Source: Aliivibrio fischeri
GTDB taxonomy: Bacteria > Pseudomonadota > Gammaproteobacteria > Enterobacterales > Vibrionaceae
DNA: 64,000 bases
Reading direction: 5' to 3'
NCBI RefSeq assembly: GCF_009727955.1
Contig: NZ_WOBR01000010.1
Span: forward strand, 248,001-312,000
Made by a program: the position numbers and the translations under genes. The notes beneath the pieces are model-generated. The model had not been told where the DNA came from. It searched no databases and saw nothing but the letters and a program-made list of their open reading frames with translations. Numbering within the stretch: position 1 is the stretch's first letter; each line of letters opens with the position of its first letter. Shown here one piece after another: positions 52,775 through 62,879 of this stretch.

Positions 52775-53646
52775 TGCGTCCTTCTTTCTATATGATACAA
52801 AAAGAGTTGATTGAACATAAAACAGTAACCCGTGTACCACTATTTATTCTGCTATGTGGTGTGTTGCTTTTTTTAAGTTTAATGATGAATACCAACTTGC
52901 AAGATAATCTGTTTATTTCTGTTCAAACTCAGGGCGATTTTACGCCTTTTTCTACTGAATTCTCAAACGATGTGCAACTCATGTTAAGTTTTATGGCGGG
53001 GATCCTATCTCTTGCTTTAAGCACAACATATTTATCTAAAACCTTACGCAAAGAACGTAACGAAGGCAGTTCTGCTTTTTGGCGCAGTATGCCAGTTACA
53101 AGCCAACACACACATGCAGTTAAACTTACTTTTGGGCTTATTGTTATTCCACTAATTTTCTCTATTTTAGTGCTTATTGCCAATTTATGTTTATGGTTTA
53201 TTAGCTTATCCAGTGATTCTGTTCTCGTTTTGTTGCATGAGCACTCATCGCTTCTTTACGTGATAACTAGCTGGTTTCAATTTTTAACTCGAATGCTATT
53301 AGTCAGCATTGTTATGTTACCAATAGCAGGGTTAATACTGGCCGTATCCCAAGTATCTAATTCACCATTAATTGTATTGTTCTTGGGAGGATATGCATTA
53401 AAGCTCTTATCCAATTGGGTGTTAGGTTGGGATGGGATTTCTCAATTTCTGTCTCATATATACCAAATACCAACGACCGTTTTATTATCACACAACCCAT
53501 TAGCCAGTTTTGAACATGCTGGCATAGGTTTTTTAAGTCTATACGCTTTGCTTGGGGCTATCGCTCTGTTTGTTAGTATTTCTTTATATCGAACAACAGA
53601 AATCTCGTGGCAATCATTAAACCCAAGTTGGTTGATTAAAAAATAA
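52774..53646 (+). CDS. ABC-2-type transporter permease
   Basis: This is a membrane protein of 290 residues with about six hydrophobic segments and the ABC-2 layout: an N-terminal segment, a large loop (about 45-65), then RKERNEGSSAFWRSMPVTSQH, which is typical of the coupling region. It forms an exporter with the ATPase encoded upstream. Substrate unknown; related systems in Firmicutes and vibrios handle lipids, peptides or envelope stress. A terminator follows ten bases after its stop. Confidence 0.85.
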   Translation: MRPSFYMIQKELIEHKTVTRVPLFILLCGVLLFLSLMMNTNLQDNLFISVQTQGDFTPFSTEFSNDVQLMLSFMAGILSLALSTTYLSKTLRKERNEGSSAFWRSMPVTSQHTHAVKLTFGLIVIPLIFSILVLIANLCLWFISLSSDSVLVLLHEHSSLLYVITSWFQFLTRMLLVSIVMLPIAGLILAVSQVSNSPLIVLFLGGYALKLLSNWVLGWDGISQFLSHIYQIPTTVLLSHNPLASFEHAGIGFLSLYALLGAIALFVSISLYRTTEISWQSLNPSWLIKK

Positions 53647-53652
53647 AAACAA

Positions 53653-53678
53653 AAAAGGAGATCATATGATCTCCTTTT
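53653..53678. terminator. Bidirectional terminator
   Basis: AAAAGGAGATC (53653-53663) pairs perfectly with GATCTCCTTTT (53668-53678) around ATAT, with A- and T-runs on the flanks. It lies between the convergent permease and CorC/HlyC-type genes. Confidence 0.88.
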
Positions 53679-53697
53679 ATTTATTATTCTATGATTT

Positions 53698-54993
53698 CTA
53701 AACCAATTCAGACTGAACTTGAGTAACTCGAACTTTATTCGCTTTATTATTATCAATAGATAATACTTCAAAACTCCAGTCTTGATACTCTAAGGTATCT
53801 CCAACAGCAGGTACATTGCTTGTTAGCCACATAAACATTCCTGTCAGTGTTTGGTAATCCCCTTCTTTCTCTTCAGGTAAAGTAGCCAGATTTAAGGTAT
53901 CTTTTAGCACTGTTGTCGGAATTGAACCATCTAAAACCCATTCCGTTTCTGATACTTGATCAGCCCATGCATCATTCGGGTTTTCAGATTTAAACTCACC
54001 CGCTAACGCTTCTAACAAGTTCTTTTGCGTTACAATACCTTGAGCATCACCATATTCATCAACGACTAGAGCTATCTCTTCACCCGTCGTTTTTAGTAAC
54101 TCCAACAATTCACTGCCATATTTTGTTTCTAAAATCGTTAAACAAGGTAATAAATTACGCATTAACCATTTGGTTCGGTGTTCTTGATGTGCTGCTTTTA
54201 GTAAAAATCGTGATGTTGTAAATCCAAGTACATTGTCCATTCCACCACGTGTTACAGGGTAAATAGAATATTCTGAGCGCAATAATTTCGGTAAGTTCTC
54301 ATCCCACGATTGCTCGGTGTCGAAATAAACCAATTCATTTCTTGGGATCATTAATGATGCAACTCGTCTATCATCTAATTGTAAGATGTTTCGCACCATA
54401 CTGTGCTCATGTTTTTCAATAACACCTTGCTCAGAGCCTTCTGAAAGCAAAGCGTGAATATCATCTTCAGTAATCGATGCTTCATCGCTATTTGAGCGAC
54501 CTAATAAACGTAAAATCGCATCTGTTGAGATAGATAATAAGAATACAAATGGTCGAGAGATAGAAGCTAGCATGCTGATCAATGGCGCTATCAGCGTTGC
54601 AATACGTTCTGCGTGAAACTGAGCTATACGTTTTGGAACAAGCTCACCAACAACGATTGACACATAAGTGATGATCACAACAGTCGACATGGTCGAAACG
54701 GTAGACGCTAATCCTGCTGGAACACCAAATGAAATAAGGAAATTTGAGATCGGGCCAGAAAACGCGGCCTCACCCAAGATACCATTTAAGATACCAATCC
54801 CGGTAATACCTATCTGTACGGTAGATAAAAACTGAGTAGGCTCTTCGCCTAATTTAATCGCTTTAGCAGCTGACTTACTGCCTTCTGCTGCTAATTTCTG
54901 TAATCGACTCTTTTTTGCTGTCATGAGAGCAATCTCAGACATAGCAAACACACCATTAATCACAATTAGAAAAAGTAATATGGCAATATCCAA
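53698..54993 (-). CDS. CNNM/CorC-HlyC family membrane protein (DUF21-CBS)
   Basis: The N-terminal DUF21 membrane domain (about 1-190, beginning LLFLIVINGVFAMSEIALM) is followed by two CBS domains (about 205-330). A C-terminal CorC_HlyC domain contains GSIPTTVLKDTLNL and LTGMFMWLTSNVPAVGD. These proteins are linked to Mg2+ or Co2+ efflux or Na+-coupled transport; 'hemolysin' in older names is misleading. The start was set at the TTG at 54993 because GAGG lies just before it and the product then begins exactly with the membrane domain. A TTG further upstream (55026) has no ribosome site. Confidence 0.88.
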   Translation of the reverse strand: MDIAILLFLIVINGVFAMSEIALMTAKKSRLQKLAAEGSKSAAKAIKLGEEPTQFLSTVQIGITGIGILNGILGEAAFSGPISNFLISFGVPAGLASTVSTMSTVVIITYVSIVVGELVPKRIAQFHAERIATLIAPLISMLASISRPFVFLLSISTDAILRLLGRSNSDEASITEDDIHALLSEGSEQGVIEKHEHSMVRNILQLDDRRVASLMIPRNELVYFDTEQSWDENLPKLLRSEYSIYPVTRGGMDNVLGFTTSRFLLKAAHQEHRTKWLMRNLLPCLTILETKYGSELLELLKTTGEEIALVVDEYGDAQGIVTQKNLLEALAGEFKSENPNDAWADQVSETEWVLDGSIPTTVLKDTLNLATLPEEKEGDYQTLTGMFMWLTSNVPAVGDTLEYQDWSFEVLSIDNNKANKVRVTQVQSELV

Positions 54994-55070
54994 TGTAAAC
55001 CTCGAATTATTAAGTAATAAAAACAACGTACATACGTTATTATTTTCCTACTCTTATATGCCTGATTTAC

Positions 55071-55100
55071 AATAAGGTCAATAACTATATTGACCTTATT
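55071..55100. terminator. Strong hairpin downstream of the acetyltransferase
   Basis: AATAAGGTCAATA (55071-55083) and TATTGACCTTATT (55088-55100) form a perfect 13-bp stem around ACTA. It lies between the acetyltransferase stop and the next minus-strand gene; no clear T-run follows on the minus strand. Confidence 0.6.
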
Positions 55101-55184
55101 TTAAGCACTTGTTAATGAATAAACATATAGTTACATTTCGTTATACTTATCCATCTCAAACACCTAATTTTTAACTAACTCTTT

Positions 55185-55736
55185 TTATTTTTGATCAAGT
55201 CGTTTAATTAATTTGGCAGGCGTTCCACCGTACAAACAATCAGATGGCACATCATGGTTCACAACTGAATTTGCAGCAATTACCGAACGAGCACCAATAG
55301 TAACGCCTTGATTAATTACTACGCTACCACCAACCCATACATCATCTTCAATGATAATAGGCTTACAATAAGTTTCCCAACAACGACGGCTTTTGTAATC
55401 CAATGAATGAGAAGCCGTATAAAACTGAGCATTAGGGCCAATTAGTACATTATTACCAATCGTAATTTCTGCCCCATCGAGCATGGTCACGTTCATATTG
55501 ATAAACGTTTCGTTTCCTATAGAGATTGTCTTTCCAAACTCACAAAAGAAAGGCGCTTGAATAAAACTCTGACCAAAAACATTAAATACATTTGGTAAAA
55601 TAGATAACTTCTCTTTTGTTTCAGTACTTCGATTAAATTGTTGAAGATACTTTTGTGTTTGATTACGAATAGCGTCAATTTCAGGATCACCGCCATCAAA
55701 TACCAAACCACTTTTCATTTTTTCAAATTCGGTCAT
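55185..55736 (-). CDS. Sugar O-acetyltransferase (maltose/galactoside acetyltransferase family)
   Basis: This is a trimeric left-handed beta-helix acetyltransferase using acetyl-CoA, 183 residues. Hexapeptide repeats are clear from ISIGNETFINMNVTMLDGAEITIGNNVLIGPN. The catalytic His is in TASHSLD, and the C-terminal VGGSVVINQGVTIGARSVIAANSVV with GGTPAKLIK closes the fold. The N-terminal 50-60 residues match the Mac (maltose acetyltransferase) cap domain. Its physiological acceptor is uncertain. GGGAG precedes the ATG. It is the gene after the MATE pump gene on the minus strand but is separated from it by a terminator. Confidence 0.9.
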   Translation of the reverse strand: MTEFEKMKSGLVFDGGDPEIDAIRNQTQKYLQQFNRSTETKEKLSILPNVFNVFGQSFIQAPFFCEFGKTISIGNETFINMNVTMLDGAEITIGNNVLIGPNAQFYTASHSLDYKSRRCWETYCKPIIIEDDVWVGGSVVINQGVTIGARSVIAANSVVNHDVPSDCLYGGTPAKLIKRLDQK

Positions 55737-55756
55737 GCTAACTCCCTACAAAGCAA

Positions 55757-55790
55757 AAATCGAATAAACCCATTAAAGTCTATTCGATTT
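55757..55790 (-). terminator. Terminator of the MATE pump gene
   Basis: AAATCGAATA (55757-55766) and TATTCGATTT (55781-55790) form a ten-bp stem with a 14-base loop. On the minus strand it is followed by TTGCTTTG after a TTTTT run, directly past the stop of the MATE gene. Confidence 0.7.
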
Positions 55791-55844
55791 CTATAAAATA
55801 AAAAGAGTAAATATTGGAATAAAAAATTTCCTATTTTAAATACT

Positions 55845-57215
55845 CTAATGACTCATGACCGATGTAGAGGTCAATGGTAATGGCTTGATAATCTTCTGAG
55901 TTTTCAAATGATTCCATACCATTGGTGCAATACAGATAATCAATGCAATATTTGATACTGGCATCGCTAACCAAACTCCATCAATTCCAAACCACTTAGG
56001 CAATATAAGTAAGAACGGTAATTGAATTACAATATTACTAATGGAAATTACCATGGCTTTTTTGCCTTCATTTACGGACAAAAAGTAAATCGTAATCAAT
56101 ACAATCATGCCATCCAAGAACATCGCAAATAAGTGATAACGAATACCGACAATCGTTTCAGCAATCAAAGCTTTATCACCATTAGTAAATAATGCCGTCG
56201 TTAGCTCTGGTGAAATATTTAAAATAGTTACCCAGCCAATGCCTGTAATGACTACCCACTTCAATGCAATCTTGAAGATTTGATACACTTTTTTATTTTC
56301 TCTCGCACCAAAATAATAACTGATTGGTGGTTGAGCCCCTTCTGCAATACCTTGTGCTAGAAGGTAGTAAAGCATAAATAAGTAACCAACAATGGCATAG
56401 GCTCCCACTGTCGTTGCCGAGCCGTAATGCATCATTAACGCGTTATGCATTGCAACAACAAAGCTACCATATAAATACATCACTAATGCTGATGACCCCA
56501 AAGAGAGAGACTGCTTCGCTTTATTCCAAGAAAACAGCACTTCTTTTGATGTAATTTTAATACTTGAGCGTTGAGTAAAGAAATAACCAATACCTAAAAC
56601 GGTGACACAAGCTTGAGCCAGTAACGTTGCTAATGCAGCACCAGAAAGCCCTAACCCCATCACACCAATAAACACGTAATCTAAAACAATATTAATTAAT
56701 GCGCCAATAACAAGCAGGAACGTAGCGACATTTGGCGACTCATCATTTCGCACAAGCATAGGTAACGCAGTCGCACATGCAGTAAAGAAGCCTCCAAACA
56801 TAAGCACATTGATGTAATCCATGGCATAGGCAAAGTTTTGACCTTCCGCACCTTGAGCAAGCAAAATGTCTTTTGCGAGTAATACAATGCAAGTGATCGC
56901 AATGATGCTTAATATCGCAAGTAGCCAAAAGCCTGTAGTTAAGGCCACTTTTGTTTTTTCTAGTCTATTTTCGCCACGGTATATGGACATAACACTGCCA
57001 GTTCCCATACCAACCATTACGCCAATAGCACCTAAAATACAAATCGCAGGCCATGCCATATTAATACCAGCAAGCCCCTCAAAACCAATATAGTGACCAA
57101 CAAAGATCCCATCAATAATTTGATACAGTCCACTCACCACCATTGCTGCAATAGAAGGGATGGCATAACGCCAAAAAGTACGAGTGATGGATGAATCTGC
57201 ATGAAATGTTGTCAT
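55845..57215 (-). CDS. MATE-family efflux transporter
   Basis: This is a 12-segment multidrug and toxin extrusion protein of 456 residues. The family pattern is seen in FWRYAIPSIAAMVVSGLYQIIDGIFVGHYIG and the repeated half near residue 235 (SLSLGSSALVMYLYGSFVVAMHNALM). It should export cations or dyes by Na+ or H+ antiport from the inner membrane, as related vibrio pumps do. GAGG lies before the ATG. It diverges from the dCMP deaminase gene with 203 bases between, holding both promoters. Confidence 0.92.
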   Translation of the reverse strand: MTTFHADSSITRTFWRYAIPSIAAMVVSGLYQIIDGIFVGHYIGFEGLAGINMAWPAICILGAIGVMVGMGTGSVMSIYRGENRLEKTKVALTTGFWLLAILSIIAITCIVLLAKDILLAQGAEGQNFAYAMDYINVLMFGGFFTACATALPMLVRNDESPNVATFLLVIGALINIVLDYVFIGVMGLGLSGAALATLLAQACVTVLGIGYFFTQRSSIKITSKEVLFSWNKAKQSLSLGSSALVMYLYGSFVVAMHNALMMHYGSATTVGAYAIVGYLFMLYYLLAQGIAEGAQPPISYYFGARENKKVYQIFKIALKWVVITGIGWVTILNISPELTTALFTNGDKALIAETIVGIRYHLFAMFLDGMIVLITIYFLSVNEGKKAMVISISNIVIQLPFLLILPKWFGIDGVWLAMPVSNIALIICIAPMVWNHLKTQKIIKPLPLTSTSVMSH

Positions 57216-57418
57216 TTTAACCTCGGTAACAACAAAGAATGGCGTGATTCTATGCTACAATTTAAGATTGAAAAAGTTAGTATCCATCTCTTTTTCGGAT
57301 AATTGAGTATAGATTGTACACTATTTCTATTTTCCTCTTATTGACACATAGAAACTGTGTTATAAGCTTATGAAATAGATAAAATACTTCTGTAAATACA
57401 GACACAAAGGGCAACGTT

Positions 57419-57862
57419 ATGATTTCTAAATGGGCAAAGCGATTCTTCCAAATGGCTGAATTAGTCGGTTCTTGGAGTAAAGACCCATCCACTCAAGTTG
57501 GTGCGGTAATCACTAAACATAATCGTATTGTTTCTGTTGGATTTAATGGCTACCCACATGGTGTATCAGACAGTGCTGATACTGATGAACGTGAAATAAA
57601 ATATTTAAAAACACTTCACGCTGAAGAAAATGCCATTTTATTTGCGAAACGTGATTTAGAAGGTTGTGATATTTGGGTTACTCATTTTCCTTGTCCAAAC
57701 TGTGCAGCGAAAATCATCCAAACAGGAATTTCAAAAGTATATTGTCCTGAACAGACTGAAGACTTCTTATCTCGTTGGGGTGAAAAAATCCAAGTTAGCC
57801 AAGATATGTTTTCTCAGGCGGGAGTTGAAGTAACTTGGTTACCCTTGGACACATTGAAATAA
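57419..57862 (+). CDS. dCMP deaminase family protein
   Basis: This is a zinc-dependent deaminase of the cytidine/deoxycytidylate family, 147 residues. The zinc and catalytic residues are H67-A-E69 and P-C92-P-N-C95. The N-terminal WAKRFFQMAELVGSWSKDPSTQVGAVI is typical of ComEB/dCMP deaminases. It probably converts dCMP to dUMP for thymidylate synthesis. It converges on luxG across a shared terminator, the same gene order known for the A. fischeri lux region. Confidence 0.9.
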   Translation: MISKWAKRFFQMAELVGSWSKDPSTQVGAVITKHNRIVSVGFNGYPHGVSDSADTDEREIKYLKTLHAEENAILFAKRDLEGCDIWVTHFPCPNCAAKIIQTGISKVYCPEQTEDFLSRWGEKIQVSQDMFSQAGVEVTWLPLDTLK

Positions 57863-57864
57863 TA

Positions 57865-57893
57865 AAAAAGCCGGATTAATAATCTGGCTTTTT
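57865..57893. terminator. Bidirectional terminator closing the lux operon
   Basis: AAAAAGCCGGATT (57865-57877) pairs with AATCTGGCTTTTT (57881-57893), with one mismatched/G-U position and loop AAT. A-rich and T-rich flanks allow termination from both luxG and the dCMP deaminase gene. A bidirectional terminator at this place has been described for V. fischeri. Confidence 0.88.
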
Positions 57894-57902
57894 ATATTCT
57901 CT

Positions 57903-58613
57903 TTATACGTATGCAAAAGCATCGGCAAACATCTGTTCTGACTTTGCTTTTTTCTCTTCAATTAATTTTTCTTTTGCTGTTTTAGCCATCATGAAGGGTC
58001 CACAAACATAAATATCAAAATAAGTAAGATCAGTAAAATCTTCCATGACAGCATCAAGAACAGTGCCTTTTCTCCCTATCCATTCTTCACTTTTATCTTC
58101 AATAACAGGAATATAATGAAAGTTTTTGTTGTTTAGTGATAAGTTTAGTAACTCTTCATCTTCATACAAAAGAGAACTGTCTTTTACTCCCCAGTAAAGA
58201 TAAATATCTTGAGGTATATTCCTATTTAAGCAATTTGTTAGAATGCTATTTATATATGATAAACCTGTACCTCCCGCAATTAATAGCAATGGATTATTAC
58301 TTTCAGACCGTAACCAAGCGTTTCCATGGGGAGCATCTAACTCAATTGCGACTTCCTCAACAAGAGCATCGACAAAATATTCGATAATATCCAATGAGCA
58401 GTCTCTATTCGAACTACCAATATGCAATTCTATTTCGTGATTTTTTGTCGGGCAATTCGCAATTGAAAAAGGACATTTTTTCCCATTAATCGTGACCATT
58501 ACAAATTGTCCAGCGATAAACTTTATTGGTGAATTTACAGTAATAAATACCTTATATATATTATTTCTTATTGACGCTAATACTATTTTTGAAACTCTAC
58601 CATCAACAATCAT
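57903..58613 (-). CDS. luxG: NAD(P)H-flavin reductase LuxG
   Basis: LuxG supplies reduced FMN to luciferase. It has a ferredoxin-NADP reductase-like fold of 236 residues: a flavin-binding N-terminal barrel (GQFVMVTINGKKCPFSIANCP), then a nucleotide-binding domain with LLIAGGTGLSYINSIL and YVCGPFMMAKTAKEKL. It is close to E. coli Fre. It is the last gene of the operon, three bases past luxE, with the bidirectional terminator after it. Confidence 0.96.
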   Translation of the reverse strand: MIVDGRVSKIVLASIRNNIYKVFITVNSPIKFIAGQFVMVTINGKKCPFSIANCPTKNHEIELHIGSSNRDCSLDIIEYFVDALVEEVAIELDAPHGNAWLRSESNNPLLLIAGGTGLSYINSILTNCLNRNIPQDIYLYWGVKDSSLLYEDEELLNLSLNNKNFHYIPVIEDKSEEWIGRKGTVLDAVMEDFTDLTYFDIYVCGPFMMAKTAKEKLIEEKKAKSEQMFADAFAYV

Positions 58614-58616
58614 AAC

Positions 58617-59753
58617 TTAATCCTTTATATTCTTTTGTATGACATTAGCCATAGAGAGCGCGCATCCTTTTTGCGCACGTGTATTTAAGCGCCGAACAAT
58701 CTCAACAGTTACCCCTGGGTAAGGATCTGGTTCTCTAATTTCTTTTACAATACCGATATCATCAGTAACAATAAAAGCAGGGTAAGCAGTTGATGAAGCG
58801 TCCATATAACTTAACAACCCGATCTCACCATCTGCTACGGGTTTCAAGGTTTCAGGATCAAGAGCCCGAGCATATACCCACGGTGGAACATGTTTTCTTT
58901 GAAATTCATCTTCAAAAAAACAAGTATTAAGCTCAACTTGATTAAAGGTATCTCTAATTTGATTAATCTTGTCGAGTTGGAAAGTATCCATTAATAATTG
59001 ATTAAAATCAGCACGATCTAAAGAGTCATTTTGATTAGATTTCCATCCTCCACCAGTAATAATATGTACTCTATCTCCTCCTTTAAATTCAATATTGTTT
59101 TCTTTCATATATTGGCACAAAAGATACACAAAAAATGGTGGCCCAATTAAGCAAATGTCTTTTTTACTATTCTTAATTCTAAATAGATGTTTTACTGTTT
59201 TTTCAAAATCTATTTTGTCATTATCAACTGTAAATTCAGTCGGATAAAGTAACTCGACCAAACTCATGACATATTTAAACCAAATATTATTTGTATTGAA
59301 TCTATCTGGTCCTAAATTTATCAATTCCATTTGATGCTCAAACCAATCTCCAACGTATTTCATTCCGAAGTTGACAGAACCAAGTAAGCGTTCAATGCTA
59401 AGACGATCACGTGCAATATGACTTTTTACTCCACGAGTTCCACTACTTGTATACCAATTTTCAATGTCCTCGGCTGTGACAGTATGTAATTTCTTATATT
59501 TAAAAACAGATGTTGGAAACACGGGTATTTCATCAATAGTGTGTAAATTATCACTCACATGCTGATTGATACAATAATTTCTATATTCTTCATTTCTATT
59601 GTAGTGAAAATAAAAAGCCTCACGAACTAATTTATCTCGTATTTCTTTTTGCTCTTCAAATGACCACTCTTGTGGTTTCGTCATAAAAATAAGATCATCA
59701 ATTTCTGAACTAGCAATGATTTGATTTCTTTTATATTCAGTATGGGCAGTCAT
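58617..59753 (-). CDS. luxE: Long-chain acyl-protein synthetase LuxE
   Basis: LuxE activates the fatty acid with ATP and passes the acyl group through a cysteine to the reductase LuxC. It is 378 residues, the A. fischeri length. The acyl-accepting cysteine should be C364 near the C-terminus ([12 protein letters not shown]). The adenylation-related loops [12 protein letters not shown] and TGGGWKSN are visible. The start at 59753 has GGAG six bases upstream; the longer frame from 59780 would overlap the intergenic hairpin side and has no ribosome site. Confidence 0.97.
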   Translation of the reverse strand: MTAHTEYKRNQIIASSEIDDLIFMTKPQEWSFEEQKEIRDKLVREAFYFHYNRNEEYRNYCINQHVSDNLHTIDEIPVFPTSVFKYKKLHTVTAEDIENWYTSSGTRGVKSHIARDRLSIERLLGSVNFGMKYVGDWFEHQMELINLGPDRFNTNNIWFKYVMSLVELLYPTEFTVDNDKIDFEKTVKHLFRIKNSKKDICLIGPPFFVYLLCQYMKENNIEFKGGDRVHIITGGGWKSNQNDSLDRADFNQLLMDTFQLDKINQIRDTFNQVELNTCFFEDEFQRKHVPPWVYARALDPETLKPVADGEIGLLSYMDASSTAYPAFIVTDDIGIVKEIREPDPYPGVTVEIVRRLNTRAQKGCALSMANVIQKNIKD

Positions 59754-59791
59754 ACCCTCTCCAGTAATACCTAATATCAACAGAAATTTAA

Positions 59792-59820
59792 AAAGGCAAT
59801 CTAATATAGAAATTGCCTTT
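59792..59820 (-). terminator. Hairpin between luxB and luxE
   Basis: AAAGGCAAT (59792-59800) and ATTGCCTTT (59812-59820) form a nine-bp stem, followed on the minus strand by TTTTTAAATTT. It looks like an intrinsic terminator but lies inside the operon, so it probably lets part of transcription through, giving more luxCDAB than luxEG message. Confidence 0.7.
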
Positions 59821-59827
59821 AATTTTA

Positions 59828-60808
59828 TTATGGTAAATTCATTTCGATTTTTTGGTTCAACATATCAATAATATCTTTTACATCTTTAATATCAGACATT
59901 GATTCAAAGGATAATAAAATATTTTTAGACCCTGTTTTTTCCACTGCTAATTTTGTCGATTCATAATAGTCATCATGAGACCCAACAGCATTCTCTTCAA
60001 TAATGCAGTTAATTTTTTCATCTCTATCCATTTGAGGGTAAGTTTCAGTGATATAGTCTTTTAAGTATTCTCTCACTTCTTCTTGAGCCGTATTTCTATC
60101 AGAATTTAAGTTCGCAATTACAGTTAATTGATGATCAACACCGGAAATATCAACACCATATTGTTGTGCTGTTTTATTATATAGAATTGCATAACGCTCT
60201 TTGGTTTCTAAATTATCCTCCCACTTAAATGTTAAAGGCAGTGCCTTTTTCGCTGCCCACATGACGACTTCTTTTGATGTAGCGGATACATATTGCTTAG
60301 GTCCATTCTCACTGTAACAGTGTGGGTTAATTGAAACCTTTGGAAAATCATAAAAGTCGTTTTGGGGATGACAATAACCTGTAGTTAATGCGTCATTAAT
60401 TATTTCATAGCATGCTTCAAATTGTTGTTGCCTTGATGAGATATGACGTCTAAAAAATTCCATTTCGAAATCACTTTCGCAGTCACTAAAACCGAGAATG
60501 AAGCGTCCCTCAGACATTTGATCTAATAAACTGGCTTCTTCTGCTACACGTACAGGGTGATGGGTGGTAATTACTTGATTTAATGAACCAATATGTAATT
60601 TATTTGTTAACCCTAATAAAAAACCAGCTGCGGTAATAGGTGCTCCAACAATACCATTTTTTGAAAAGTGATGTTCATTAACAAAGGCAGTATTAAAATG
60701 ATATTTAGTTGAATCAATTAACGTGACAGTCTTTACCATATTATCCAACGTTTCTTCAGATGTTGTTCCATCTTTCTGAAAGTTTAGAAAAAATAATCCA
60801 AATTTCAT
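59828..60808 (-). CDS. luxB: Bacterial luciferase beta subunit LuxB
   Basis: This is the beta chain of the alpha-beta flavin monooxygenase, 326 residues, with a TIM-barrel luciferase fold ([14 protein letters not shown] at the start, [10 protein letters not shown] as the counterpart of the catalytic HH of the alpha chain). It has no active site itself but is required for high quantum yield and stability. It follows luxA by 38 bases. Confidence 0.98.
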   Translation of the reverse strand: MKFGLFFLNFQKDGTTSEETLDNMVKTVTLIDSTKYHFNTAFVNEHHFSKNGIVGAPITAAGFLLGLTNKLHIGSLNQVITTHHPVRVAEEASLLDQMSEGRFILGFSDCESDFEMEFFRRHISSRQQQFEACYEIINDALTTGYCHPQNDFYDFPKVSINPHCYSENGPKQYVSATSKEVVMWAAKKALPLTFKWEDNLETKERYAILYNKTAQQYGVDISGVDHQLTVIANLNSDRNTAQEEVREYLKDYITETYPQMDRDEKINCIIEENAVGSHDDYYESTKLAVEKTGSKNILLSFESMSDIKDVKDIIDMLNQKIEMNLP

Positions 60809-60846
60809 AACTTGTTCCTTATTATCTCTAGTATCAAATAAGTAAT

Positions 60847-61911
60847 TTATTTAGGTTCTTTTAAGAAAGGTGCGACTTGTGTCATAAAGCGTCGCATGGA
60901 AGCAATTATTTCATCTTCAGTTCCATTAGCTTCAAATCCGCATGTAATGTTTGTAATACCCGTTGCATCAATATCACGTTGAATGATTTCAATACACTGC
61001 TCAGGAGTGCCTACAGGGTTAATACCATTGCTATAATCAACACGTCGATTGGTGTTTGTATGTCCTTGTAAAACAAAATCACGCCATTGACCTTTATGAT
61101 AATCATAACCACGAGTTTGATTGCTATCATTAAAGATATTGGTCGCATTTACATATGAGTCATACCAATTTTTCAGAAACTCCCGACAAACATCTTGCGC
61201 CTTTTGTGCATCATCATCAACAGAACAAATATAAGTCATACAATGATCTATTTTAGATATATCATGACCATATTCTGTCGCAATTTCATTATAGAGTTCC
61301 ATCTGTGCTTTTTTTTCATTAGTACCAATAATCCAACTAAGAACCATTGGTAGCCCTTGTATTGCTAGCCATTCTGTCGTACTTGCGGACTCAGCAGTCA
61401 TACAGGTTGGTACATTTTTTGAGTACACTTTGGGATATACATCAACCTTAGGAAATTGAATGTAATCACTATCAGAGCTAATGGTTCCTGTCTGTAAGCT
61501 TTCCATTATCATCTGGTAGAAATTTTGAGTAATTGCTCGAGACTCTTCCATATCAACACCAAATACTCGAAAATCTTTATGGTATAGCCCTCGAACGGTT
61601 CCAAAATTAAAACGACCTTTCGACATTTGATCTAATAATAAAACGTCTTCTAACTGTCGAACTGGGTGTGCTGTCGGAATAACAACCCCCATAGTGCCAA
61701 CATTTAATGTTTTAGTTCTTCCTAACAGGTTAGCCGCAGCAACAAATAAATTTCCCGTAAGACCAAACTCTGTAAAATGATGTTCTAAGGTCCAATATGT
61801 ATCAAACCCTACCTCTTCTGAGGCGATACCAAGCCGAACAAAGCGATCCATTACTTGCTTATGAGTTTCACCTGGTGGTTGATACGAAAAACAAATATTT
61901 CCAAACTTCAT
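60847..61911 (-). CDS. luxA: Bacterial luciferase alpha subunit LuxA
   Basis: This is the catalytic chain: it oxidises FMNH2 and a long-chain aldehyde with O2, emitting blue-green light. It has 354 residues and begins [16 protein letters not shown]44 and H45 in [12 protein letters not shown] are the active-site histidines. V106 lies where V. harveyi has the reactive Cys106, as in A. fischeri LuxA. The C-terminal mobile-loop region (about 262-291) is present. It follows luxD by 30 bases. Confidence 0.99.
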   Translation of the reverse strand: MKFGNICFSYQPPGETHKQVMDRFVRLGIASEEVGFDTYWTLEHHFTEFGLTGNLFVAAANLLGRTKTLNVGTMGVVIPTAHPVRQLEDVLLLDQMSKGRFNFGTVRGLYHKDFRVFGVDMEESRAITQNFYQMIMESLQTGTISSDSDYIQFPKVDVYPKVYSKNVPTCMTAESASTTEWLAIQGLPMVLSWIIGTNEKKAQMELYNEIATEYGHDISKIDHCMTYICSVDDDAQKAQDVCREFLKNWYDSYVNATNIFNDSNQTRGYDYHKGQWRDFVLQGHTNTNRRVDYSNGINPVGTPEQCIEIIQRDIDATGITNITCGFEANGTEDEIIASMRRFMTQVAPFLKEPK

Positions 61912-61941
61912 ACTCTATTCCTTTTTGGTGATTCTGTTTAT

Positions 61942-62865
61942 TTAAGCCAATTCTAATAATTCATTTTCAATTTCATTTTTTAATCTACGCTCCTTAACAG
62001 TAATACTTGTAATGTCCTCAAATCGAGGTTCAATAATGTCTATCTCTAAATCCAATAAACCATCATCTAATGCTAAGGCTGCCTTCGTCACTGATTGATA
62101 AAAATTTCTTAATACAACCAAATTTTCCCCAAGATCATGTGAACTTCCAATTAGCGAATAGAGCTTACAATTACTAGATTCAATGCTATCAATGAGCTCT
62201 ATAACTTCACTTTGCTTTACCCAACTATCATCGTTTGCAGTAAAAGCAATAAATGGAATCGCTAATCCTTTAACACTATTAAGTGTCGAGTCTAACGTGT
62301 CCCAATTATGTTTAAAGCAATCTGTAACAAAGACCTCCGATCCTAAATTATGACCTTCAAAGTCAAGATCTTCTGGTAACTCTGAAATAGGTAATTGCAA
62401 ATAGTCATACTCCAATGCTTTTTCTAATGTATCTCTAAGATTAACGACACCTACGGCCGTAATTAAAAATGATAATTTAATTTTATTTACTACCTCATAG
62501 GCGATTCTCGCTGACAAACTAGCAGCAATCAGCCCTATTCGTTCGACACCATGATCTGTAAGCCAATCTACGACTGTAAGCAGGCTATTTTTTCCAATCG
62601 ACATCGTAAATTCATTTATACATCCACTGCTTAATCCAACATGATGCAAAGAATCGTAGCGAATGACATGAAAACCGTTAGTAGATAAATACTCAGCAAG
62701 ACCTGCAAAATGATCCATTCTTCTAGCAAAACCCGAAGCAATAAGTATTGTATGTTTTTTCTCTGGTACGTTCTTTTTAGGGAGTGTTTCCCAAACTCGG
62801 ATAGACTGACCATTATCAAGCTTGATGATGTGATCAATCGTAAAAAAAGCACTTTCATCTTTCAT
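61942..62865 (-). CDS. luxD: Acyl transferase (thioesterase) LuxD
   Basis: LuxD releases tetradecanoic acid from acyl-ACP for the reductase complex. It is an alpha/beta hydrolase of 307 residues. The nucleophile is probably S116 in IAASLSAR, the aspartate is in AFTANDDSWV and the histidine in IGSSHDLGEN. It follows luxC by 14 bases and begins MKDESAFFTIDHI. Confidence 0.98.
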   Translation of the reverse strand: MKDESAFFTIDHIIKLDNGQSIRVWETLPKKNVPEKKHTILIASGFARRMDHFAGLAEYLSTNGFHVIRYDSLHHVGLSSGCINEFTMSIGKNSLLTVVDWLTDHGVERIGLIAASLSARIAYEVVNKIKLSFLITAVGVVNLRDTLEKALEYDYLQLPISELPEDLDFEGHNLGSEVFVTDCFKHNWDTLDSTLNSVKGLAIPFIAFTANDDSWVKQSEVIELIDSIESSNCKLYSLIGSSHDLGENLVVLRNFYQSVTKAALALDDGLLDLEIDIIEPRFEDITSITVKERRLKNEIENELLELA

Positions 62866-62879
62866 ATAATTTCCTTTAA

